Positions 16,205 to 23,654 of a DNA stretch of 31,760 nt are shown here, in pieces. This stretch comes from RGIG4608 sp045635885 (GTDB lineage: Bacteria; Bacillota; Clostridia; Oscillospirales; CAG-272): the NCBI GenBank assembly GCA_045635885.1, contig JAZTWO010000071.1, forward strand, positions 1 to 31,760. The letters are read 5' to 3'. How positions within the stretch are numbered: position 1 is the first letter of the stretch; each line of letters begins with the position of its first letter. The notes under the pieces are model-generated. The model did not search any database. It was not told the DNA's origin and worked only from the letters and a program-made list of their open reading frames with translations. The position numbers and the translations under genes were made by a program.

Positions 16205-17136
16205 TATTTAATACCTCCCAAAGTCTTTTTAGCTGTGAGCTTTTCAATAAAGGGAACGAGAAGGTTCATAACAAGAATTGAGATTGAAACGCCTTCTGGA
16301 TAAGTACCTGACTGTCTGATGTAGAATGTAAGAAGACCGCATCCAATGCAGAATACTACCTTGCCCTTGTTGGTAACAGGAGTTGTAACATAGTCAGTAG
16401 CCATAAAGATAGCACCGAGAAGAAGACCACCTGCAAGAACGTGAGAAAGTGAAAGTGTTACGTTGCCTGTGCTTACGATATAGCAAAGGAATGTTGTTGC
16501 AACGAAAGCTGTGGGAACATACCACTTAATTACCTTGCGAACAACAAGGTAGATGAAACCAAGAAGAAGTGCAAGCGCACATGTTTCACCAATTGCACCA
16601 CCGTGAGTACCCAAGAAGAGCTGAGAAAGTGTTGCGCTCTGTGTGCCTTCGTTAAGACCAACGAGAGGAGTTGCACCACTTGTAAGAATATTTTCACCCT
16701 GAAGTGTGGGGTTTGCACCGCCACCAACTGTTGTGAATGTGAGGAGCATCAATACACGAGCTGCGATTGCGGGGTTAACGATATTTTTACCGATACCACC
16801 AAACACTCCTTTAACAATAACAATTGCGAAAACGGAGCCAAGAACACACTGCCAAAGGGGAACTCTTGTGCTGAGGTTGAGTGCGAGAAGAAGACCTGTT
16901 ACTACTGCAGAGCAGTCATGAATTGTGGACTTCTTACCGCAAGAAAGGTTGAAGAGAAGTTCTGCAAGAACTGCACTTGCAACGCAAGTTAAAATAATCC
17001 AAAGTGCTTTCAAGCCGAAGATTGCAACGCCTGCGATAGAAGCGGGAATCATTGCAATAACAACGTCAAGCATTATTTTTTGTGTAGAATCTCCTGAATG
17101 GATATGAGGAGCATTAGATACGTGAAGCTGTTTCAT
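16204..17136 (-). CDS. rnfD: RnfD-like membrane flavoprotein
   Basis: This 310-residue membrane protein of the NqrB/RnfD family has N-terminal SNAPHIHSGDSTQKIM followed by about nine hydrophobic segments. The covalent FMN motif SGAT is at 153-156 (Thr156) in an extracytoplasmic loop. GVFGGIGKNIVNPA (110-123) and MATDYVTTPVTNKG are further family signatures. In the canonical complex it passes electrons between RnfC (cytosolic) and RnfG (outside) and helps couple them to ion movement. The start codon overlaps the rnfC stop by one base and AAGGAGG precedes it. All expected features are kept, in contrast to RnfA and RnfE. Confidence 0.92.
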   Translation of the reverse strand: MKQLHVSNAPHIHSGDSTQKIMLDVVIAMIPASIAGVAIFGLKALWIILTCVASAVLAELLFNLSCGKKSTIHDCSAVVTGLLLALNLSTRVPLWQCVLGSVFAIVIVKGVFGGIGKNIVNPAIAARVLMLLTFTTVGGGANPTLQGENILTSGATPLVGLNEGTQSATLSQLFLGTHGGAIGETCALALLLGFIYLVVRKVIKWYVPTAFVATTFLCYIVSTGNVTLSLSHVLAGGLLLGAIFMATDYVTTPVTNKGKVVFCIGCGLLTFYIRQSGTYPEGVSISILVMNLLVPFIEKLTAKKTLGGIK

Positions 17137-18482
17137 TATGCCTTACCTCCTTCTTTTTTAGAAGCTGCGTACTGCTTAAGCCACCACTTTGCATCCTGGT
17201 TCCAAGCAAGAAGAGGACGGTTTGCGGGACAAACGTAAGAGCAGCATCCACAGTCAACGCACTGGCGAACGCCTGTTTCGATAAGTCTCTTTTCACGCTT
17301 GTGTTCTCTGGGATCACGAAGGTGTCTTTCAACGCTTACAACGTCGATGTTAACAGGGCATTTATCAATACATCTTCCACAGTGAATACATGCGGAGTAA
17401 TCGGGAAGAACGGATTCCTTTTCGCCAAAGATAAGAACTGCGTTAGCAACCTTAACGATGGGGCTTTCTGTTGAGAATACTGCAGTACCGTTCATAGGAC
17501 CACCAACAACAACTTTACCGATTTCGCCCTTAACGGTAACCTGCTTCATAAGGTAGCTGATTCTTGTTCCGATGGGAGCGATAACGATTTTGGGTTCTGT
17601 TACAGCAGGACCGTCAACGGTAACGATTCTTTCAACAAGGGGCATACCTGTATTGAGGTATTCAGCCATCTTCGCAAGAGAAGAAACGTTGATGATGAGT
17701 GCGCCAAATGAGGGGAAACGCTTGCCTGCAACTGCAACTCTGCCTGTAGCATTGTAAAGCATTACCTGTTTTGCACCCTGAGGATAAATAGCATCAAGCT
17801 CGTGAATTACAACGTAATCCTTGCCTTCAAATGTCTTTTTGAGAACTTCGATTGCATCGGGCTTGTTCTTTTCAATACAAATTTTGAAAACTGCTTCACC
17901 GAGATATTCATTCATATACTTTCTGAGGTATTCGATACCATCGGAAATGAGTTCGGGATGAAGAGTCATCATTTTGTGGTCGCTTGTGATGTAGGGTTCG
18001 CACTCAGCCGCATTAACGAGAACTGTATCAACCTTATAGTCGGGGTTCTTTGCTTCGTTAAACTTTGCCCAAGTGGGGAATGCCGCACCACCAAGACCAA
18101 CTACACCACTTTCTCTAACTGCCTGGAGAAATTCGTCACAGTTGTTGATAACGGGTGCTTTGAGGTTAGGATCTGCTTCCATTTTTCCGTCGCTTTCGAT
18201 ACGGATTGCAATTACTTCTTTGCCGTCACCGTGCTTAATGGGAGCAATTTCAACTACAGTACCTGAAACTGTTGCGTGAACGGGGGAAGAGAATCTTCCT
18301 TCTTCACGAGCGATAAGCTGACCTACTCTAACGTAGTCGCCAACGCTTACGATGGGTTCTGCATCGTGACCCGAATGCATATTCATTGGAAGCACAACTT
18401 CAGATGGAACTGCGATTCTTATAGGATCGAGCTTGTCTGTGTGCTTATTATGGGGCACGTGCAAGGATGAGATGTTTTTCAT
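17136..18482 (-). CDS. rnfC: RnfC: NADH-binding peripheral subunit
   Basis: This 448-residue protein is of ordinary length. It has a barrel-sandwich/lipoyl-like N-terminal domain (about 25-100) and then the NADH/FMN-binding domain with GLGGAAFPT (129-137) and NAAECEPY (157-164). An SLBB-like part follows, and then two [4Fe-4S] motifs at 365-375 (CIHCGRCIDKC) and 408-418 (CVDCGCCSYVC). It binds the cytosolic face of the membrane complex and exchanges electrons with NAD(H). AAGGAG lies upstream of the ATG. No strong promoter is visible directly before it, so it may be read through from the apbE side past the palindrome at 18564. Confidence 0.95.
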   Translation of the reverse strand: MKNISSLHVPHNKHTDKLDPIRIAVPSEVVLPMNMHSGHDAEPIVSVGDYVRVGQLIAREEGRFSSPVHATVSGTVVEIAPIKHGDGKEVIAIRIESDGKMEADPNLKAPVINNCDEFLQAVRESGVVGLGGAAFPTWAKFNEAKNPDYKVDTVLVNAAECEPYITSDHKMMTLHPELISDGIEYLRKYMNEYLGEAVFKICIEKNKPDAIEVLKKTFEGKDYVVIHELDAIYPQGAKQVMLYNATGRVAVAGKRFPSFGALIINVSSLAKMAEYLNTGMPLVERIVTVDGPAVTEPKIVIAPIGTRISYLMKQVTVKGEIGKVVVGGPMNGTAVFSTESPIVKVANAVLIFGEKESVLPDYSACIHCGRCIDKCPVNIDVVSVERHLRDPREHKREKRLIETGVRQCVDCGCCSYVCPANRPLLAWNQDAKWWLKQYAASKKEGGKA

Positions 18483-18563
18483 TCTCTCTTTACTCCTTTT
18501 TAATATTTTTATTTTAATTTTTTATATATAAAAGTTATATAAGCGATATAAATGTGGTTCGGA

Positions 18564-18618
18564 CGTTTTGGGAATTACCCCTGAATATGTAGGGGTAATT
18601 CACGAATCGCCCGAAACG
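18564..18618. repeat. REP-like palindrome between apbE and rnfC
   Basis: The inner arms GAATTACCCCT (18572-18582) and AGGGGTAATTC (18591-18601) are perfect. The outer arms CGTTTTGGG and CCCGAAACG add nearly 9 more base pairs. The right side shares GTAGGGG..ATTC and GAATCGCCC with the palindrome at 10336-10369. It fills most of the 160-base gap and could attenuate, stabilise or separate transcripts. Confidence 0.65.
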
Positions 18619-18642
18619 ATTCTGTTTAAAGTAAACTAAATT

Positions 18643-19725
18643 TTATTTCATCAAACGTGCTTCAAAGCCGTCGGTCATTACCGTTGTTCCGTCGGGATAA
18701 ACCCAAAGAACGTCAACGTTTCCGATTTCTTGGATTAACGCAAGACCTTCTTCATAGCTCATACAGAAAAGAGCAGTGGAAAGTGCATCTGCAAGTCCGG
18801 AATCCTTTGTCAAAATTGTAATTGACGAGAAGTATTCGGCGGGCATGAGTGTATCCTTATCGATAATGTGATGATATTTTTTACCGCCAACGGTGATATA
18901 TCTTTCATAGTCACCACTTGTTACGCAAGAAATATCGGCAATTGTTATTTTTGTGATGAATGTTGAGGGATTTCTTGGGTCTTTAATGCCTGTACCCCAA
19001 CCTGAACCGTCGGTTTTTGTGCCAACAATTCGAATGTTTCCACCAATGTTAAGAACATATGATTTAACGCCCTTGCTTTCAAGGTGCTTTGCCGCAAGCT
19101 CGGTGGCATAACCCTTACCGAGCGCGCCAACGTCAATGCGCGCGTCCTTATCAGTAATTCTAACTGTGTTGTTTACTTCGTCTATTTCAAGGCAGTCGAA
19201 TGATACGTGCTTGCTTGCCTCGGTCAATGCTTCTTCTGTGGGAATGCGTTTTCCATCTTCTCTTGCATCGTGCCAAAGGCTAAGCACGGCACCCATCATA
19301 ATATTCATCTCTCCGTTTGTCAAAACATAGAGATTTTTAGCATACTTTAAAAAGTCAATAAGCTTTGGACTAACCTCCAAAGCCTCTCCACCGGCATTTT
19401 TGTTGAGCGTACAAAGATTGTTAATGCCGCTATATTCATGATAAATGTCAAATAATTGATGATATTCTGCGAGCATGGACCAAACCTCCTCACAGTTAGC
19501 ATCAAACACTTCTTTTGTGTCACCGGCATAAGTATAAACGTATGAAACGGTGTCAAAAAGTGCATAATTCACGACTCCTGTGCCCGGTTTTAAAGCATTT
19601 GGGTCATTTTGAGGAGGTTCCTCTTGCGGACTTTTAGGGCTACAAGCTAATAAAATAGCAAGAAGCCCTAAAAGAATGCATGCGCAGATTATCACCTTGT
19701 TGTTTTCTTTAAAAAACTGTTTCAA
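18643..19725 (-). CDS. apbE: ApbE: FAD:protein FMN transferase, lipoprotein
   Basis: This 360-residue protein has a lipoprotein signal peptide ending at Cys28 (LLAC), so it acts outside the cytoplasm. Family motifs are DVGALGKGYA (198-207), IGGN (227-230), TSGDYERY (269-276), HHIIDKD (285-291) and the metal-site segment DSGLADALSTALF (308-320). It transfers FMN from FAD onto threonine in RnfD, RnfG and other FMN_bind proteins. Its neighbours supply several targets: RnfD Thr156, RnfG Thr147 and possibly Thr394, and the tandem-repeat protein directly upstream (28 bases away, probably the same transcript). Confidence 0.93.
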   Translation of the reverse strand: MKQFFKENNKVIICACILLGLLAILLACSPKSPQEEPPQNDPNALKPGTGVVNYALFDTVSYVYTYAGDTKEVFDANCEEVWSMLAEYHQLFDIYHEYSGINNLCTLNKNAGGEALEVSPKLIDFLKYAKNLYVLTNGEMNIMMGAVLSLWHDAREDGKRIPTEEALTEASKHVSFDCLEIDEVNNTVRITDKDARIDVGALGKGYATELAAKHLESKGVKSYVLNIGGNIRIVGTKTDGSGWGTGIKDPRNPSTFITKITIADISCVTSGDYERYITVGGKKYHHIIDKDTLMPAEYFSSITILTKDSGLADALSTALFCMSYEEGLALIQEIGNVDVLWVYPDGTTVMTDGFEARLMK

Positions 19726-19753
19726 GGCAGTAATCTCCTGAATTTAGTTTAAA

Positions 19754-20893
19754 TTATCTAGCGTTTGTAGCTGCTTCTGCAACAACTGCTGTAAGACCTG
19801 TGATCTGGATTGTGCAACCTGCAGCAAGGAGGTCAGCATCTGTAGAGATGTAGTGGTCGTTCTTAAACTGTGTTTCCATACCTTCAACCTGTGCACCTGT
19901 CATACCAACAACGTGAGCAGAGAATGCTGCGGACTGAACGTACCATTCAAGAACTCTACCGTCGCCATCGTTGTCAGGGCTGTAGGGGCTGGAAGCCATA
20001 CCGTAGTCTTCCTTCTTTTCTCTCTTTGTTCTCTGGTCGCCTGTGTTTGTAACAGCATTTTCCCAGTCGATAGAAACTGTGGGCTGGTAAGCATCGTTAA
20101 GAGCAGCAACGATAACACCGTCAACTACTACTACGGATGCGAAATCAACATTCATCTTAACTGCAGCACCGTCATCGTTGAGAGCGGAACCATTGTCTGC
20201 GCTGTTAGCACCGAGACCAAGAACGAAGTTATCAACTGCAGCAAATTTAACTGCCTGATCGTCATTGCAAGCTGCAACTACTGCATCTCTGAATTCACCA
20301 ATCTGGATTGTGCAACCTGCAGCAAGAAGGTCAGCATCTGTAGAAATGTGGTGATCGTTAACAAACTGTGTTGTCATAGCAGCAACTTCTGCTGCTGTCA
20401 TACCAACAACGTGAGCTTCGAAAGCCTTAGCCTGTTCGTACCATTCCTTAACAATACCGTCGCCGTTGTTGTCAGGGCTGTAGGGGCTAGTAGCCATACC
20501 GTATGCATCACCAAGTTCCATCTTTGTTTTAAGAGATGTGAAGTTAACTGCTTCGTTATCGAAGTCAACTGCGAACTTGTTCTGAACTGCATCGAGTCTG
20601 CAAGCAACGATAACGCCGTTAGCATCAACAACAACAGTAGCGATTGTCATGTTGATCTGAGCATTTGTGTGATCGCCGAAAGCAACACCCAAACCGAGTG
20701 TGTAGTCACCTGTAACGACAGGATCGTTACCAGCGGGCTTTTTTGTTGTGGTTGTAGTTGTTGTAGTTGTTGTTGTAGTTGTTGTTGCATCAGGAGTATC
20801 ATTTCCGCCTGCAAGAACAACTGCGAGTACTACTGCAAGTACAACTACTACTGCAGCAGCGATGATAATGAGAGTCTTCTTGTTCATTTTCAT
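19754..20893 (-). CDS. Membrane-anchored tandem-repeat protein, possible double FMN_bind-like flavoprotein
   Basis: This 379-residue protein has an N-terminal membrane anchor (about 6-29), then 14 consecutive threonines (37-50) as a spacer, then two homologous repeats (about 63-208 and 222-374). Each repeat has a strand ending in DGVIVA, the segment YGM-S-SPYSPDN-DGD-EWY, a calcium-loop-like DNNGDG or DNDGDG (141-146, 307-312), and finally DADLLAAGCTIQI. The last element resembles the FMN attachment motif, placing Thr195 and Thr361 as candidate sites, and its neighbour is apbE. That suggests an outward electron carrier, but the similarity is faint. A calcium-binding surface protein is the alternative. 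AAGGA precedes the ATG, with a consensus promoter and a leader of about 135 bases. Confidence 0.6.
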   Translation of the reverse strand: MKMNKKTLIIIAAAVVVVLAVVLAVVLAGGNDTPDATTTTTTTTTTTTTTKKPAGNDPVVTGDYTLGLGVAFGDHTNAQINMTIATVVVDANGVIVACRLDAVQNKFAVDFDNEAVNFTSLKTKMELGDAYGMATSPYSPDNNGDGIVKEWYEQAKAFEAHVVGMTAAEVAAMTTQFVNDHHISTDADLLAAGCTIQIGEFRDAVVAACNDDQAVKFAAVDNFVLGLGANSADNGSALNDDGAAVKMNVDFASVVVVDGVIVAALNDAYQPTVSIDWENAVTNTGDQRTKREKKEDYGMASSPYSPDNDGDGRVLEWYVQSAAFSAHVVGMTGAQVEGMETQFKNDHYISTDADLLAAGCTIQITGLTAVVAEAATNAR

Positions 20894-21034
20894 TTTTGTT
20901 TTTTCCTTTCTGATTTAGAAAAATAAATATTTTTCTGTTATTTGATTGTGCAAAGTGCCAATGTAGTTGTTCGCCTATGTACGCTCTAATAAACAAACGT
21001 TTAAATTAGCATTCCGCCCAAAATACAGCAGTTT

Positions 21035-21064
21035 ATTATATCATATGTAGGAAACAAAAGTCAA
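21035..21064 (-). promoter_or_regulatory. Promoter of the redox locus
   Basis: On the minus strand TTGACT (21059-21064) and TATAAT (21035-21040) are 18 bases apart. The leader to the first start codon is about 135 bases. The rest of the 413-base gap (20894-21306) is AT-rich; besides the udk terminator I see only a GGCAA/TTGCC hairpin at 21180-21191. Confidence 0.72.
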
Positions 21065-21274
21065 CAGTTTTTGTTATTTTTTTAACATCCTTATGCCAAA
21101 AAGGTAAAACTTTGTTGAATTTGTTTAAAATATAAAAAAATAATTATTCGTATTTGGTAAAAATGCACAACGTTTTTTCGGCAAAATTGCCAAAAATTCG
21201 CAATTATTTTCTATCAAGCGAATAATAAATTGCATTTTTAGGTTTTTTTCTACCTATTATTTAAGATAAAATAA

Positions 21275-21301
21275 AAAGTGCCGCAGAAATTGCGGCACTT
21301 T
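21275..21301 (-). terminator. Terminator of udk
   Basis: A perfect 11-bp stem (21275-21285 with 21291-21301) has a 5-base loop and a T-run on the minus strand, just past the udk stop codon. Confidence 0.9.
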
Positions 21302-21306
21302 GTGTT

Positions 21307-21924
21307 TTATTCTTCATTTAAACGTTTTGCAATTCTTGTTGCCACAATGTCAAGCGCAGTTGTGTTTTTGCCACCGTTGATGATAATGTCGGCATATTTT
21401 TTGGTTGGTTCAACATAAATTCCGTGCATGGGCTTTACCGTGCCGAGATACTGTGAAATCACACCGTCGATATCACGTCCGCGCTCGTTAACGTCGCGGC
21501 GGAGTCGGCGCAAAATTCTTTCATCCGCATCGGCATCAGTAAAAATCTTTATGTCGAACATTTCACGCAGTCTTTCGTCGTGGAATGTCAAAATTCCGTC
21601 AACAATGATAACGGGCGAGGGAACAAGACGGGTAAGCTCTGATTTTCTTGTGTGGAGCTTGAAATCGTAATTGGGAATGTCAACGGGCATTCCACCTTGA
21701 AGCTCACGAAGGTGTTTAACAAGCAAATCGGTGTCCAGTGCGTCGGGACAGTCATAGTTAGTTTTAATTCTTTCTTCAAACTCAAGATGGTCTTGGGGTT
21801 TGTAATAATTATCGTAGGATATTACAGTAATTTCTTCGGGAAATATAGCAAGAAGACGTTCTGCAAAAGTGGATTTTCCGCTTCCTGTGCCGCCTGCAAT
21901 TCCGATAAGCATTGGTGATTTCAT
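21307..21924 (-). CDS. udk: Uridine kinase
   Basis: This 205-residue P-loop kinase has the nucleotide-binding loop GGTGSGKST at 11-19. It also has the uridine-kinase motifs ISYDNYYK (35-42), YDCPDALD and the lid region RRLRRDVNERGRD. Length and order match bacterial Udk, which phosphorylates uridine and cytidine to UMP and CMP in pyrimidine salvage. A phosphoribulokinase-like role is less likely because YDNYYK is typical for Udk. It has its own promoter, in which a TTGTTA-N6-TCACAA palindrome covers the -10, and its own terminator. The uracil permease at 28407-29768 serves the same salvage route. Confidence 0.9.
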   Translation of the reverse strand: MKSPMLIGIAGGTGSGKSTFAERLLAIFPEEITVISYDNYYKPQDHLEFEERIKTNYDCPDALDTDLLVKHLRELQGGMPVDIPNYDFKLHTRKSELTRLVPSPVIIVDGILTFHDERLREMFDIKIFTDADADERILRRLRRDVNERGRDIDGVISQYLGTVKPMHGIYVEPTKKYADIIINGGKNTTALDIVATRIAKRLNEE

Positions 21925-21949
21925 ATTGTTTTTTCCTTTTCATAGGTTT

Positions 21950-21984
21950 TTGTTAAGTATATCACAAAAGTATCGTTTTGTCAA
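21950..21984 (-). promoter_or_regulatory. udk promoter with Rex-like palindrome
   Basis: TTGACA (21979-21984) and TATACT (21956-21961) are 17 bases apart on the minus strand. The -10 is exactly framed by TTGTTA and TCACAA (21950-21967), an 18-bp site resembling Rex boxes. The TTGTGA half also fits the extended -10 style of this genome, so operator function is not certain. Confidence 0.6.
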
Positions 21985-21986
21985 GA

Positions 21987-22011
21987 AAACCCGCCGATTG
22001 CTCGGCGGTTT
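21987..22011 (-). terminator. Terminator of the alcohol dehydrogenase gene
   Basis: A CCGCCGA/TCGGCGG stem with a TTGC loop and weak outer A/T pairs has a T-run on the minus strand. It lies just past the dehydrogenase stop codon. Confidence 0.8.
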
Positions 22012-22026
22012 AATGAATTTATTTGA

Positions 22027-23244
22027 TTAGAAATCAACTTCTGTGTCGTAGTAGCAGCACTTAAGAAGCTTTTCCATCTCTTCAACAGAGGGCTGACGAG
22101 GATTGGAGCCTGTGCATGCGTCCGCAACTGCGTTCTTTGCGATTTCGGGAAGTCTTGCAAGGAATACTTCTTCGGGAATGAAGCCCTGTTCGCAAGGATA
22201 GCTGTCTGCACCGTAGTTCTTGATGCACTGAGGAATGTTGAGGTCGCTGTTCATCTGACGAAGGTAAGCGATAAGGTTTGCAACCTTTTCGTCATCGTTA
22301 GCACCACCAAGACCCATGTAGTCTGCGATTACACCGTAACGAGCCTTTGCAACTTCGTTCTTAGAGTTGAATGCGATAACTTTGGGAAGGTACATAGCAT
22401 TAGCGGCACCGTGGATGATGTGTGCGCCGTAGTCATCGAATGCAGCACCTGTCTTGTGAGCCATTGAGTGAACGATACCAAGAAGAGCGTTAGAGAAGGA
22501 CATGCCTGCAAGGCACTGTGCGTTGTGCATAGAAGCTCTCTTTGTCATATCGCCATTGTAAGAGCCAACAAGGTCTCTTTGAATCATTGTGATAGCGAAG
22601 ATTGCAAGGGGATCTGTGTAGTCACAGTTGCAAGTTGAAACGTATGCTTCAATTGCGTGTGTGATTGCGTCCATACCTGTGTGAGCAACAAGCTTCTGGG
22701 GCATTGTTTCTGCAAGGTCGGGATCAACAATTGCAACGTCGGGAGTGATTTCGAAGTCAGCAAGAGGATATTTGATACCCTTTTCGTAGTCTGTGATTAC
22801 GGAGAATGCTGTAACTTCAGTAGCAGTACCGGATGTGGAGGGAATTGCTACGAATTTAGCCTTTGTACGAAGCTTGGGAAGACCGAATACTACGCACATC
22901 TGTTCGAATGTTGTTTCGGGATATTCATACTTAATCCACATAGCCTTAGCTGCGTCGATGGGAGAACCGCCGCCCATAGCAACGATCCAGTCGGGCTGGA
23001 ATTCAGACATAAGAGCCGCACCGTTCATAACTGTTGTTACAGAGGGGTCGGGCTCAACTCCTTCGATAATTTTAACTTCCATTCCTGCTTCCTTGAGGTA
23101 GTCTTCTGCTCTCTGAAGGAAACCGTTTCTTTTCATTGCACCGCCGCCAACGACGATAACTGCCTTTTTACCCTGAAGGTTTTTAAGGTTTTCGAGCGCG
23201 CCTTTACCGTGGTAGAGGTCGCGGGGGAGAGTAAATCTTGCCAT
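22027..23244 (-). CDS. Iron-containing alcohol dehydrogenase
   Basis: This 405-residue group III alcohol dehydrogenase has the NAD(P) loop GGGSPID (91-97). Metal ligands are recognisable at Asp192, His196, His263 (MAHKTG) and His278 (IIHGAANA). It is closest in style to the C-terminal half of AdhE and to clostridial butanol/ethanol dehydrogenases, so it should reduce an aldehyde with NAD(P)H during fermentation. Exact substrate unknown. The start is the ATG at 23244, 11 bases after GGAGG; the frame extends upstream to a TTG but without a ribosome site. A Rex-like palindrome over the promoter suits an NADH-consuming enzyme. Confidence 0.9.
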   Translation of the reverse strand: MARFTLPRDLYHGKGALENLKNLQGKKAVIVVGGGAMKRNGFLQRAEDYLKEAGMEVKIIEGVEPDPSVTTVMNGAALMSEFQPDWIVAMGGGSPIDAAKAMWIKYEYPETTFEQMCVVFGLPKLRTKAKFVAIPSTSGTATEVTAFSVITDYEKGIKYPLADFEITPDVAIVDPDLAETMPQKLVAHTGMDAITHAIEAYVSTCNCDYTDPLAIFAITMIQRDLVGSYNGDMTKRASMHNAQCLAGMSFSNALLGIVHSMAHKTGAAFDDYGAHIIHGAANAMYLPKVIAFNSKNEVAKARYGVIADYMGLGGANDDEKVANLIAYLRQMNSDLNIPQCIKNYGADSYPCEQGFIPEEVFLARLPEIAKNAVADACTGSNPRQPSVEEMEKLLKCCYYDTEVDF

Positions 23245-23289
23245 TTTAATAAATGCCTCCGTTTTCAAATGATATTTTTTAAAAAGTCT

Positions 23290-23305
23290 TTGAGGATTTC
23301 CTCAA
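23290..23305. promoter_or_regulatory. Palindrome at the dehydrogenase transcription start
   Basis: TTGAGGATTTCCTCAA is a 7+2+7 perfect inverted repeat just downstream of the expected start of transcription. It could be a second operator or a 5' hairpin in the leader. Confidence 0.45.
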
Positions 23306-23307
23306 CT

Positions 23308-23342
23308 TTGTTAATTTTATCACAAACATTTGCGTTTGTCAA
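23308..23342 (-). promoter_or_regulatory. Alcohol dehydrogenase promoter with Rex-like site
   Basis: TTGACA (23337-23342) and TAAAAT (23314-23319) are 17 bases apart on the minus strand. The sequence TTGTTAATTTTATCACAA (23308-23325) frames the -10 and matches Rex half-sites (TTGTTA and TTGTGA). Rex is an NADH-sensing repressor known to control alcohol dehydrogenases in clostridia. Confidence 0.7.
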
Positions 23343-23500
23343 TGGGTTTTAAGGAAAATGATAAAATTTTAACAATTTTATTATCTGTATTGACAATACA
23401 TTATCGACATTTTTGAATCAATTATTAATTTTAATTTGATTTTGTTGTGGCGTTTATGATTTTGTTTATTCTTAATTAACTAAATTTGAATCCAAAAAAT

Positions 23501-23515
23501 TGTGCATAATGCACA
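23501..23515. promoter_or_regulatory. Palindrome upstream of the pectinesterase promoter
   Basis: TGTGCATAATGCACA is a perfect 6+3+6 palindrome 50 bases before the -35 of the pectinesterase gene, so it could be an operator. The rest of 23345-23564 is very AT-rich with nothing else recognisable. Confidence 0.35.
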
Positions 23516-23564
23516 GTAATGAAAAAAATTTATATAAAAAATTATTAAAAAATGCAAAAAACTA

Positions 23565-23593
23565 TTGCATTTTTGTTTTATTGATGCTAAAAT
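23565..23593 (+). promoter_or_regulatory. Promoter of the pectinesterase gene
   Basis: TTGCAT (23565-23570) and TAAAAT (23588-23593) are 17 bases apart. A small TTCGCC/GGCGAA hairpin lies in the leader near 23611-23625, followed by AAAGGA before the ATG. Confidence 0.65.
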
Positions 23594-23654
23594 GTATTTA
23601 CTGATTATTGTTCGCCCAAGGCGAAAAAATTTATAATCAAGAAAGGAAAACTTT

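Noticed and set aside
19754..20893. Dockerin or EF-hand protein based on DNNGDG loops
   Set aside because: Only one short loop occurs per 150-residue repeat and the rest of a dockerin is missing; the loops are probably insertions in another fold.
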